A stretch of DNA of 10,518 nt from contig PITI01000586.1 in NCBI GenBank assembly GCA_004325065.1, forward strand, positions 1 through 10,518, read 5' to 3'. Shown one piece after another: positions 1 through 6,995 of the stretch. The position numbers and the translations under genes were made by a program. The stretch's first letter is position 1. The number at the start of each line of letters is the position of its first letter. The notes below the pieces were generated by a model. That model saw nothing but the letters and a program-made list of their open reading frames with translations. It ran no database searches and was not told where the DNA came from. The stretch is from Hamiltosporidium magnivora. Taxonomy: Eukaryota > Microsporidia > Dubosqiidae.

Positions 1-207
1 TACCTTTGTGTTTGTGTTTGCTTCGCTTGGTGGTATAGAAATGTTATTTATGATGGTGGATGGTGTGTATGAGCTTGGCTGTGGAATTCCCTGGTCGTTT
101 TTACACTCTCTAATTACCTCATCCACTTCACTTGCCCTGTTTGCAGCCTTTATTATTTTTTCTTCTTGTTTTTCGCTGCCTACATATTTTCTTATACCCA
201 TAATCAT
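1..207 (-). CDS. 5' end of a hydrophilic protein gene, running off the left edge
   Basis: This is an open frame of 69 codons that begins at ATG 207-205 and stays open to the first base of the window, so the gene is cut by the window edge. An in-frame TGA lies two codons upstream (213-211), which fixes the start near 207; a second ATG follows two codons later (201-199) and either could be used. The protein begins MIMGIRKYVGSEKQEEKI, is rich in Glu and Lys for about 35 residues (helical, no signal peptide), then becomes Pro, Ser, Thr and Asn rich (PQPSSYTPS, PPSEANTNTK), like a disordered linker. The DNA is much less AT-rich than its flank, as expected for coding sequence. No family is recognised. 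The opposite strand also has an open frame here, but it is hydrophobic and ends in an Ile run, so it is probably a shadow. No CCC element is visible before the ATG. Confidence 0.55.
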   Translation of the reverse strand, partial: MIMGIRKYVGSEKQEEKIIKAANRASEVDEVIRECKNDQGIPQPSSYTPSTIINNISIPPSEANTNTKV

Positions 208-338
208 AAATCAAATAATAATTTAATTTGTTATAATAAAACTTTTTGGCTTCAATCGTTTTTAAAATATCAAAGTCTATTTTTATAAAAAAAATATAAA
301 GAATTTCTAAATTATACAGAAAAAAGAATTTATTGAAT

Positions 339-491
339 ATGAAAACTAATAAATCTGGCGATAAAACAGGCTTTTGTAATATTTTTTATGATATTAACTC
401 GATTCTAGATCTTATTTATAAATGCTTTTATACTTCAAAAAAATATTGTAGATGCCTACATAACAATGATTTTAGCCAAAAAGAGTTTTGA
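339..491 (+). CDS. Possible small protein, 50 residues, unknown function
   Basis: ATG 339 to TGA 489-491 encodes 50 residues beginning MKTNKSGDKTGFCNIFYDIN. The composition is mixed and protein-like, with four Cys (one near residue 13, three between residues 29 and 39, including CRC) and no low-complexity tract, unlike most chance frames in DNA this AT-rich. There is no signal peptide or membrane helix. The sequence before the ATG contains no CCC element, and no AATAAA follows closely, so expression is unsupported. It could equally be the surviving piece of a larger dead gene, because a decayed island begins 15 bp downstream. No family is recognised. Confidence 0.3.
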   Translation: MKTNKSGDKTGFCNIFYDINSILDLIYKCFYTSKKYCRCLHNNDFSQKEF

Positions 492-504
492 ACTAATTTA
501 ATGA

Positions 505-840
505 GCGATTTTGGCCCGAATTTTGTTACAGTATGTTGCTTATAATGTGCTTACAGATCGATCCCCCCCTCCGGGCTCCCCTAAGATTAAGGGCATTCTG
601 ATTTAGTTTAAACTTTACAAACAAAATAAACTGCTTGCTATAACTTGTCTTGGTGACTCGAACGAGATTCAATAGACAATGCCATGCCATATAAACGGGT
701 ATAATCTGATACTTGGTTTCGCTGAGTTTTTAAAGGGGTCTTTGTATTTTCACGACGCCAAGTCAAATCTTGTAAACTGGTTGAATAAAGCCAGGCTTCT
801 ATGTTTTTACATTTTTACTACCTATAACTTCAACTGTTGA
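505..840. pseudogene. GC-richer island, probably decayed coding sequence, strand unresolved
   Basis: This island contains GC-rich words (cccccctccgggctccc at 562-578) that do not fit the surrounding AT-rich spacer. On the minus strand 814-638 is open for 58 codons with no ATG near its start; it reads as a hydrophilic, natural-looking peptide including IEAWLYSTSLQDLTWRRENT and later QVSDYTRLYGMALSIESR. On the plus strand one frame runs from 505 to 837 with only two in-frame stops (TAG 604-606, TAG 673-675), and its last part from ATG 679 encodes 53 residues including LGFAEFLKGSLYFHDAKSNL. Both strands are therefore more open than chance would give; the minus reading has the better composition. 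No domain can be named. A dead transposable element or gene fragment is the likeliest explanation. Confidence 0.3.
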
Positions 841-847
841 TTTCTAA

Positions 848-1120
848 CTTGTAAATAAAAAACCACACAGTAAATTTAAAGAATTTTTTATATTTTTGAC
901 ACTTTCTTCTTATACGAATTTAAATGGAACAAGCAAAAATCTAAATGGTTCTATCATATCAAAAATCACATGTAATTATTTATATATCAGTTTCATCTAT
1001 CTATTGCCAAGCAGATGGTTTTTTATGTGGTTATCCTCTCTCCACAAAAGATTAATAATCAAATATGTTTTTATAGTATTCTTAGCAAACAATATGAAAA
1101 GAAAGTCAAATACAAGCTAA
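848..1120 (+). other. Open frame of 90 codons without a usable ATG; possible gene fragment
   Basis: The frame is open from 848 (after TAA 845-847) to TAA 1118-1120. No ATG occurs in its first half; the first Met codons lie far into it, so it cannot be a normal gene as it stands. The peptide has a Ser/Thr/Asn-rich part (TNLNGTSKNLNGSIISK) followed by hydrophobic stretches and a basic tail (NNMKRKSNTS), which could be a membrane protein remnant or merely T-rich DNA read as Phe, Leu and Ile. It follows the decayed island at 505-840 in a different frame, so it may be a frameshifted part of the same relic. Confidence 0.18.
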
Positions 1121-1561
1121 AAGTAAACTAATCCTAAAATAAGTAGAAAATAGCGAGCAAAAACGGAAAAAATATAATTTTAATAGATTAAAATTTTCTT
1201 ATTTTTCTTAACAGCACTAATTCTTTGATAAATGAAAATTTTTTATCTGTAAAAAAAAGAAATAGCGTATAAGTCATAGCAGACCACCAATAAATAAATA
1301 TATTTTAAAAGTGTAAAATAATTAGAAAGAAACATTTTTTTATTTATGAAATAATTTAGAAACTAGATCTGACAATATTTTGGAATACGACTATACTTGG
1401 TGTTAAAATAATATAATCTAGGTTCATACATACATCCAAAAATCTAAACATATATATTTAACAAGAATCGGCTGTCACTCAAAATGTTAAATAAATAGTA
1501 AAAAAAAACGGTAAATGATATTAAAAACGAAGATTGAATTAAAATTATGTGTATCGTTTAA
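1121..1561. other. AT-rich spacer with no gene seen
   Basis: All frames are interrupted often, and A and T runs dominate. A short inverted repeat, TTTTAAT-AG-ATTAAAA at about 1179-1194, could form a weak hairpin, but in this base composition that is not remarkable. Nothing else was found. Confidence 0.5.
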
Positions 1562-1666
1562 ATGGTAGAAGTTTTATATTTTCAAGAAAAAAAAGGCTTT
1601 TGTGATCAGAGTCACATTACAATATTTGCTTCAAATGATTATAAAAGAAAAGATGAAGAAGTATGA
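1562..1666 (+). CDS. Possible 34-residue small ORF, unknown
   Basis: ATG 1562 to TGA 1664-1666 encodes MVEVLYFQEKKGFCDQSHI followed by a charged tail ending YKRKDEEV. An in-frame TAA directly precedes the ATG. The mixed, hydrophilic composition is unusual for a chance frame in such AT-rich DNA, but the ORF is so short that chance cannot be excluded, and no start-site element or polyadenylation signal was seen. It may be a relic fragment like its neighbour at 1730. A 13-bp direct repeat (tatttattcctac) sits at 1667-1679, immediately after the stop, and again at 1751-1763. Confidence 0.18.
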   Translation: MVEVLYFQEKKGFCDQSHITIFASNDYKRKDEEV

Positions 1667-1729
1667 TATTTATTCCTACCCTTTTTACTACTTATATTTA
1701 TAGTAATAATATCGATTTTCTACACTTAA

Positions 1730-1915
1730 GCTTATCTTGTCACGAAATGCTATTTATTCCTACTTAAAAACCCAATTAGTAGTGAGAACAAAAGAATTTA
1801 TTTAGTCGATTGTAGGAAACAAAACAGTCGTTACGAGTTTTTGATTCGCAAGAAAATTTCAGTGGAAACCAAATGCATAAAAATTGATAAGAGCCTCTGG
1901 AAATGTAATGCATGA
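1730..1915 (+). pseudogene. ATG-less 61-codon frame resembling a FLYWCH/MULE-type zinc-finger start
   Basis: The frame opens after TAA 1727-1729 and ends at TGA 1913-1915, with no Met codon anywhere in its 61 codons, so it is not an intact gene. The second half reads as natural protein: NPISSENKRIYLVDCRKQNS, then YEFLIRKKISVETKCIKIDK and SLWKCNA. A stretch of beta-type residues followed by a Trp-x-Cys motif recalls the FLYWCH or WRKY-GCM1 type zinc finger found at the N-terminus of some MULE transposases, but the second Cys and the His pair are not present in frame. After the stop, the +1 frame continues with NVMHESVIHESSRTILKIR, so a frameshift near 1905 is conceivable. The family assignment is a guess from this one motif. 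Confidence 0.28.
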
Positions 1916-2224
1916 ATCAGTAATACACGAAAGCTCTAGAACCATCTTAAAAATACGCTGACTATAGGAAAAGGTGTTGAGTAAAAAAAATATTAATTTA
2001 TCGACATCTATTTGCGCATAAAAAGATAAGATGATACAGTCTGAAAATATATAGGCATCAGATTGCTAAAATGTTTTAAATAATATAATAAATTATAAAA
2101 AAAATAAAGAAAAAGCTCTTGGAAAATAAATTTCATAGCATAAATAAAAAATTTTTGAATAAATTTAATTATTCTATCCAAATAAAAATTCAAATTTAAG
2201 AATCCCATGAATAGAATCAAAGAA
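1916..2224. other. 3' flank of the LRR gene, AT-rich, no gene seen
   Basis: This is the spacer downstream of the minus-strand LRR gene. A minus-strand ORF (2328-2008) runs through it and overlaps the last 104 bases of the LRR gene in another frame, but its composition (Phe, Leu, Ile and Tyr from T runs) argues that it is not real. No minus-strand AATAAA was found close behind the LRR stop, so its polyadenylation site is unknown. Confidence 0.45.
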
Positions 2225-4627
2225 CTAAAATTTATCTTCAAAACAATCATGTCTAAAAATATGAATATTAATATTTTTAGAACGAAGGTATTCACGAAAT
2301 ATTTCAAAACGCTTCTTTTTAGCAACAAAACTTGATATGTAGAGTTTCAACGGTATTGCTATAAGATAATCTTGAACGGTAAGTAAATCAAACTGATCAA
2401 GATTGAGTGATAATTCTTTAAGATTTATAAATCCTTTCAAACATTGCAGATCCTGCTCATTCAAGCTAACATGGGATAGATATAATCTTCTTAGTGATTT
2501 TACGAATTTGCAATTTTCAAACAACTGATGAAAACTACAATTAAGCAATTTACACCTCGAAATATTTAAACTTTCCAAACATTCTAATTTTTTTATTCCT
2601 TCGAAATCAAAAATATCTAAACTTCCACGAATATAAAAAAGCGATAACATTCTTAGGCTACATTTTTCATTTATATTTTTCAAAAAACCTTCTTTAAAGC
2701 CACAATTCGAAAATTTCAAATATTGGAGGCAATCTAGTTTACCTAAAATGCCAAAATGTTCTAAAAATTTTGAACCATTACCTGATAAATTCAAACAAAC
2801 TATTTTTGTAGACATAATATTCTGCATCTTTGATGGGCAAGTATCGTATCCAAAATAATTCAAGGTCAATGACAATGAGTCTAAATTTTCTAATGCAAAT
2901 ATTTCTTCTAATTCGTACTGACTTATTCGAGATTTCACTTGTACGATTTTATTCAATGATCTATTATTTTGAAAAAAATTTCGATACATGTATTTGTCAG
3001 TTGAATGAATATTCTCTAAGTGTAAATATTTGATATTACTTTTTTTTGAAGGAAGAATATGTGATTCGCTAACTTCGTAAACACTTTTACGTTGTATAAT
3101 TGTTATAAATGCCAAATTTTTCAAACTTTCGACAGTCTCTATTATATTACGATTGCTAGAATAATCAATTATGTAAACATTCAATTTTAGAGTTTGTAAA
3201 TTTACAAAGCATTTTAAAGCTTGGCAAAATTCATTTGATATTTTTTCACAATGGAAGTTTACATCAAAATATAAAACATCCCTTCTTATTTCACTTATTT
3301 TATAAAACTCGGTTATGAAATTTTTGTCTGCATAGTCCTTATCAAATTTAATTATAATTTTCTTAAACTTCGCTCTATTAAAAAAATCTGCCCACCATTT
3401 ATTTTCTGTACTGACTCCATAAAAATTAATATATTCCAGTCGATCATAAAAAAATTCGCCAATAAGGTTAAAATTTAAGGATTCTGGTGTATTTACCCTA
3501 TGCAACACCAATCCTTTGATCATTGTTTTATTAAGGAGTATTTTTAGTGTATCTATTGATAAGGATATACATTTTAAAGTTATGTATTCAATATTTTTTC
3601 CGATAGCAGAATCTAATTGGAGTAAAAAAGATCCATATGAGCTAGGAAAACCTGAAATTGTAATTGCTCTGAAAATTTTTATTGAAATAGTTCGAAAAGA
3701 AAAACTAATATCAGGAATGATACAACCATAACCCCTGTTTATTACAAATGATTCTATATTCATTTCATTTAATAAAAATTTAAAGGCTTCTAGGGTATAG
3801 GGATCTTCTAATATATTTTCTAAAGTGCGAAACACTGTATAACTATTTATCAAAATATTTTTATATGGAATATTTACATCCAAAAGTGAAACATCATACT
3901 CATCATCAATATTTTCCATTAAAACCAAGTTATTCTCATAAAATTCACATTTCAACGTAAAATTATTTAATAAGGCTGTAATATAATATTTCATCACAGA
4001 AAATTCAATTTTACTAGAAAAATATGGACTACATATCTCTGCAAACTCTAAACATTTATTCTTTCGGTTGGTTTTATTTCGAACGATAAATGTTTTTTCA
4101 AAAAAAGCTTGTAGGAGTTTGATTGCATATTTATCTAATATCGCTTTTAATGATCGGAATGTTTTCACCATACATTCAAATTCATGATAATCAATTTTTT
4201 TTGGCGATTTGCGTATATCATTAGATAATCTCAGATAATAAGATATGTCAAAATCACATTCGATCATTCCACTCTTGTATTCGTTCTCTGGGGCACTTGA
4301 TACTAAAAAATTGTTTAAGACTTCGAATTGAATGGGGCTATCTTTACGATAAATAAAAACGGGCCTATGGTTCTTTATATAATTTCGTATTAAATTGAAT
4401 ATCCCACAACAATTGTAAATTTCAACTGGTTTCTTATCCTCCAAGCTTTCGATTCGTTCTTCTTCGAAAAATAAAATTTCGGAATTCTTATTTACTATAA
4501 GTCTATACGTAAACAAACGAGAAGTAACAGTCTGCGTAAACAAAAAAATACCCAAAATATGAATCAAATTAAAAAACAACTTTGTACTAAAAAATTTTTT
4601 TTTCTTAAAAATCGTGCAAATAATCAT
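2225..4627 (-). CDS. Secreted leucine-rich repeat protein, 800 residues
   Basis: The start used here is ATG 4627-4625. The frame extends 22 codons further, to ATG 4693, but the inner ATG is preceded directly by CCCCATAAAATTTCCC, which combines the CCC and AAATTT start elements known from microsporidia, and it gives a classical signal peptide: a basic segment (KKKK, residues 8-11), a hydrophobic core (about 17-33) and a plausible cleavage site after TVTS (36). The middle (about 40-530) has scattered LxxLxL segments but no domain I can name. Residues about 532-760 form a regular leucine-rich repeat array whose strands start near 532, 558, 582, 609, 634, 658, 684, 712 and 736, spaced 24-28 residues; examples are LQYLKFSNCGF, LESLNISRCKL, LRRLYLSHVSL and LKELSLNL. 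The basic C-terminus ends HDCFEDKF, then TAG. Secreted LRR proteins are expanded, fast-evolving families in microsporidia and are presumed to act at the spore or host interface; that role here is inference. No intron or break is seen. Confidence 0.9.
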   Translation of the reverse strand: MIICTIFKKKKFFSTKLFFNLIHILGIFLFTQTVTSRLFTYRLIVNKNSEILFFEEERIESLEDKKPVEIYNCCGIFNLIRNYIKNHRPVFIYRKDSPIQFEVLNNFLVSSAPENEYKSGMIECDFDISYYLRLSNDIRKSPKKIDYHEFECMVKTFRSLKAILDKYAIKLLQAFFEKTFIVRNKTNRKNKCLEFAEICSPYFSSKIEFSVMKYYITALLNNFTLKCEFYENNLVLMENIDDEYDVSLLDVNIPYKNILINSYTVFRTLENILEDPYTLEAFKFLLNEMNIESFVINRGYGCIIPDISFSFRTISIKIFRAITISGFPSSYGSFLLQLDSAIGKNIEYITLKCISLSIDTLKILLNKTMIKGLVLHRVNTPESLNFNLIGEFFYDRLEYINFYGVSTENKWWADFFNRAKFKKIIIKFDKDYADKNFITEFYKISEIRRDVLYFDVNFHCEKISNEFCQALKCFVNLQTLKLNVYIIDYSSNRNIIETVESLKNLAFITIIQRKSVYEVSESHILPSKKSNIKYLHLENIHSTDKYMYRNFFQNNRSLNKIVQVKSRISQYELEEIFALENLDSLSLTLNYFGYDTCPSKMQNIMSTKIVCLNLSGNGSKFLEHFGILGKLDCLQYLKFSNCGFKEGFLKNINEKCSLRMLSLFYIRGSLDIFDFEGIKKLECLESLNISRCKLLNCSFHQLFENCKFVKSLRRLYLSHVSLNEQDLQCLKGFINLKELSLNLDQFDLLTVQDYLIAIPLKLYISSFVAKKKRFEIFREYLRSKNINIHIFRHDCFEDKF

Positions 4628-4643
4628 GGGAAATTTTATGGGG
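4628..4643 (-). promoter_or_regulatory. CCC plus AAATTT start element of the LRR gene
   Basis: On the minus strand the 16 bases before ATG 4627-4625 read CCCCATAAAATTTCCC. CCC-like and AAATTT-like motifs within a few bases of the start codon are established transcription-start signals in microsporidia. Having both here favours this ATG over the upstream ones at 4693 and 4669. The latter also has AAATTT directly before it, but no CCC. Confidence 0.55.
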
Positions 4644-4741
4644 CTGTAATTTTTTTTTTTTATAAACATAAATTTTACACCGTTCGAATCCATGCGTAAA
4701 CAAATATTTATCTTTGAAATTTTCAGTTAAGAGTTAATAAA

Positions 4742-4745
4742 CCCC
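4742..4745 (+). promoter_or_regulatory. CCCC start element touching ATG 4746
   Basis: The sequence AATAAACCCC immediately precedes the ATG. A CCC run abutting the start codon is the typical microsporidian signal, and C runs are very rare in this AT-rich spacer, so it is a reason to take the short ORF seriously. Confidence 0.45.
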
Positions 4746-4979
4746 ATGTCTAATAGAATTCCTGTTATTTCCAATACTCATTTAATTTATATAACCTCTT
4801 TCATTCTTTACATCCCTCTTATTTCCGTTTCATACGTTCTATCTATTTTAAGCTGTTGTTATAATATCCTAAATTTACATTTTTTATTCTTTTTCACTAC
4901 CCATACCATCATAATAATTGTTCTATTCTTTTATCTGTATAAAAATAAATGTATGTGCGTGTTTAAATACTGTAAATAA
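4746..4979 (+). CDS. Candidate small membrane protein, 77 residues, two predicted helices
   Basis: ATG 4746 to TAA 4977-4979. The protein starts MSNRIPVISNTHL, then has one hydrophobic segment at about 13-38 (LIYITSFILYIPLISVSYVL) and a second at about 44-65 (FLFFFTTHTIIIIVLFFYLY), and ends in a Cys and Lys rich tail (YKNKCMCVFKYCK). This suggests a hairpin membrane protein; no family is recognised. T-rich DNA readily gives hydrophobic chance frames, so composition alone would not be enough. What supports it is the pair of signals at its exact ends: CCCC touching the ATG, and a stop codon embedded in AATAAA (4975-4980). It diverges from the secreted LRR gene 118 bp away. Confidence 0.45.
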   Translation: MSNRIPVISNTHLIYITSFILYIPLISVSYVLSILSCCYNILNLHFLFFFTTHTIIIIVLFFYLYKNKCMCVFKYCK

Positions 4980-4980
4980 A
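4975..4980 (+). terminator. AATAAA polyadenylation signal containing the TAA stop of the 77-residue ORF
   Basis: The bases tgtAAATAAAggg place the TAA stop (4977-4979) inside AATAAA. Overlap of stop codon and polyadenylation signal is a known compaction habit of microsporidian genes. Confidence 0.45.
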
Positions 4981-5131
4981 GGGTGTTATTTTGTTAAAAA
5001 AAAGAAATATTTTTTTATAAACCGGTATTGTTTTAATTACGGAGGTAGATTAACTAAAGAGTTAATTATGGAATTTTTATTCAAAGGTATTAATTAATAT
5101 CAGTTGGTCAATTTAAAACTTGTTAGTAGAA

Positions 5132-5296
5132 GGGGTAGTATATTAACGGGTGTTAATGTGAAATACTGATTTAAAGGGAGGTACTAATTTATATTAGGTT
5201 AACGGGTTGATAAGAGATTGTTCAATATTAAAGGGGTTTAGTCATAAGAAGAATTATGTAATAGGGTGTTATTTGAAAGTCTAATAGGGTAAAGGG
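5132..5296 (+). repeat. Strand-biased GGG runs at 23-30 bp spacing, degenerate repeat
   Basis: G runs occur at 5132-5135, 5148, 5176, 5204, 5233, 5264, 5287 and 5294, the main ones 28, 28, 29, 31 and 23 bp apart, while C runs are absent from the same strand. The surroundings are similar: ttaacgggtgttaatg, ttaaagggaggtac, ttaacgggttgat, ttaaaggggttta, taatagggtgttat, taatagggtaaaggg. A related word, aaagggtgttat, also occurs at 4978-4989. This could be a worn tandem array with a unit of about 29 bp or an interstitial, telomere-like G-rich strand. An alternative is that the right part simply reflects Pro and Thr codons of a decayed minus-strand gene overlapping it. Confidence 0.4.
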
Positions 5297-5566
5297 TATT
5301 AATAATATACCATTAGTATCAAAGAAGTGATTTAGTATTCCCACATATTCAACAGTTCCAAAGGATGAACCATTTTAAAGTGGAATTTTGTTAAGTCTCA
5401 CCTTTGGAAAGACAATAAAACGCACAAGATTAAACGCTGCAGTGTGTAGAATAGCTTTGATTAGAACGTGCTTTCCACATGAAAACTCTATGTAGCCACT
5501 TTGCTGTGAAAATCTCTTCTGTTTTCATGTAAATACCAGAACAAAATCAGAAGATATTAATGTTCA
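5231..5566 (-). pseudogene. Probable decayed coding sequence (strand not certain)
   Basis: In one minus-strand frame, 5563-5528 (12 codons), 5524-5378 (49 codons) and 5374-5231 (48 codons) are separated only by TGA 5527-5525 and TAA 5377-5375. The middle part reads YIEFSCGKHVLIKAILHTAA and FNLVRFIVFPKVRLNKIPL. The ending AAFNLVRF is reminiscent of the last helix of some DDE transposases, but that is a weak resemblance. The part after the second stop (GTVEYVGILNHFFDTNG) is also protein-like. The plus strand competes: 5379-5492 and 5496-5684 are open in one frame with a single TAG between (RTRLNAAVCRIALIRTCF is in the first). No intact gene exists on either strand; a transposon or gene relic is the best description. 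Confidence 0.3.
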
Positions 5567-5687
5567 AAAGCACACAAAAAAATACATGAACATTGTTCAA
5601 ATTAATAAACTAATGTTTTTTTTTGTTTTTATTAAGCTTGAATCTGCTTTCTTTTATTATCGTAGTATCATGCAGCTTGTAAGCTAG

Positions 5688-5963
5688 TATTCGAGAATAT
5701 AAATGTATTAAATTGAACTAAAATTATATAATTTTTTTCCAATCTTTTTTTTTAAAAGAAATTTGTTTCAATTTATTGATCACTTCAAATGAACAGGATA
5801 TATAGACCTCAAAATGAGTTGCATCTAATTCTATAAAGAAAAAATATTTATTTATAGCTTTGGCTCCTTCTATTTCTTTTCATGAAAATGCTCATGTCAT
5901 ATATAAATAAATCGGTGAAGAGAGGATATCAACATTAAAAATCATTTAGTTTGAAAATTGTGA
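5688..5963. other. AT-rich spacer, no gene seen
   Basis: Frames are short and dominated by A and T runs. A 15-codon ORF from ATG 5790 is too short to support. No repeat or structured element was noticed. Confidence 0.4.
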
Positions 5964-6215
5964 GTGCAAGTGCTGAAATCATTGTTTCTATTTTGGTGGA
6001 ATATAAACCACGCGGGATCTATAGGCGAATCTCTTATAATTTCGAGTTACAGCAGATTTAAAGGAGCAAAGAAGAACTTCTATTTGTTTATCTTAGAAAC
6101 AGAGAGGAAAAAGCAATTGATTTGTTTGTACTATAGCTTATCTTTCAATTTCTGTAAATTTATTTTTTTTACCACCTATTTAGAATTATTTATAGCATTT
6201 TTAGTTTCGGAATAA
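5964..6215 (+). other. 83-codon open frame starting at GTG, no ATG; doubtful fragment
   Basis: The frame is open from GTG 5964 (after TGA 5961-5963) to TAA 6213-6215 and contains no ATG, so it is not a normal eukaryotic gene. Its first half (WWNINHAGSIGESLIISSYS, RFKGAKKN) looks like protein; the second half is Phe, Leu and Tyr rich. The minus strand also gives a short protein-like stretch over the same GC-richer patch (LEIIRDSPIDPAWFIFHQNR). It is best treated as another possible relic of uncertain strand. Confidence 0.15.
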
Positions 6216-6915
6216 TAAGTAGTGTAATCACTATCGAAAGTTCTTACATTTACTCCATTTATTTCTCTGATAATATCTAGTTTTATTATTTATTTTTTAC
6301 ATGTTCATAAAAAAAGACCACATGAAATTTTTTCACTAGCAGGCTAACTTTTTTCATATTATATTTTTCTTATTTGTCTCGTAGAATTTAGATTTTTTAC
6401 ATTTATTAAGCAGGGAATAATAGAAGCGACAAATTGCTTTTTGTACAATGCATTGTCTGTCATATGACAAATAAATTATTAAATGCCAGTAAAAACATTC
6501 AGATGATTAAATACAACTCGTTTTCAATCTTCGTCTAGCGATTTCATTTGCTCATTTTATCTTTTATTAGGATCCAAAGAGCAGGCCTTCCTTGTGAATA
6601 ATCATAACATTTAGCCTGTGAAAGAGAATTTCACATTTGATTTTGTCGTATTGTTTTCACCAAGACACTAATTTTTAAAAATATGTTTTTTTGAATCTTT
6701 GATCGAATGTGATGTTGATATATATTTTAAAGCACTGGTTACGTTAGGTAAATAGTAAAACGCACCAATAATTTGGCGAAGTTAGTCATTATATTAGTGT
6801 GATCAAATATATACTTGATCCATGGAAAAGCTCGGCATTTTCTTGATGTTATTTTGACATTCTTTCGTTATTTACAAACAAATAGTTTTTGAGAGATCGC
6901 CCGGTTCTTATATAC
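6216..6915. other. AT-rich spacer with scattered GC-richer patches, no gene seen
   Basis: No frame with an ATG exceeds a few dozen codons. Slightly GC-richer patches near 6530-6600 and 6730-6910 give short protein-like pieces in several frames (for example VIKYILDPWKSSAFS on the plus strand), too short to assign. Confidence 0.4.
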
Positions 6916-6995
6916 TTATTTGCTTTGAAAATAACATATACAATAATATGATATTATTTGCTTTTAAAAATAACATATACTATAGTATGAAAATA
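6916..6995. repeat. Imperfect tandem duplication, unit about 38-40 bp
   Basis: Two adjacent copies begin ttatttgctt at 6916 and 6954 and share ...aaataacatata, then diverge slightly: the first reads caataatatgata, the second ctatagtatgaaaata. A simple local duplication that has since accumulated a few changes explains it. No ORF crosses it. Confidence 0.6.

Larger units (their letters stand above)
4628..4745. promoter_or_regulatory. 118-bp shared upstream region of a divergent gene pair
   Basis: This segment separates the LRR gene start (minus) from the candidate membrane-protein start (plus). Both ends carry a CCCC run at the start codon, reading outward. It also includes the 22-codon N-terminal extension of the LRR frame (4628-4693), which would be 5' leader if the inner start is right. 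Coupled regulation of the two genes is inferred from the spacing only. Confidence 0.35.

Noticed and set aside
8..226. Plus-strand ORF of 72 codons at the left edge
   Set aside because: It is antisense to a more natural minus-strand frame, is hydrophobic and ends in an Ile-rich run created by AT-rich DNA.
896..1120. Reading frame starting at TTG treated as a normal gene
   Set aside because: A TTG start is not expected in a nuclear eukaryotic gene; the frame is kept only as a possible fragment.
2008..2328. Minus-strand ORF of 106 codons overlapping the 3' end of the LRR gene
   Set aside because: It starts inside the LRR gene in another frame, and its Phe, Leu, Ile and Tyr composition is what T-rich spacer gives by chance. 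The LRR frame itself ends cleanly, so a frameshifted extension is not needed.
2830..3033. Plus-strand ORF of 67 codons inside the LRR gene
   Set aside because: It is antisense to the intact LRR coding sequence; a shadow frame.
3516..3731. Plus-strand ORF of 71 codons inside the LRR gene
   Set aside because: It is antisense to the LRR coding sequence and has no independent signal.
4682..4691. gttcgaatcc, like a tRNA T-loop
   Set aside because: No acceptor, D or anticodon stems surround it on either strand, and it lies in the leader of the LRR gene.
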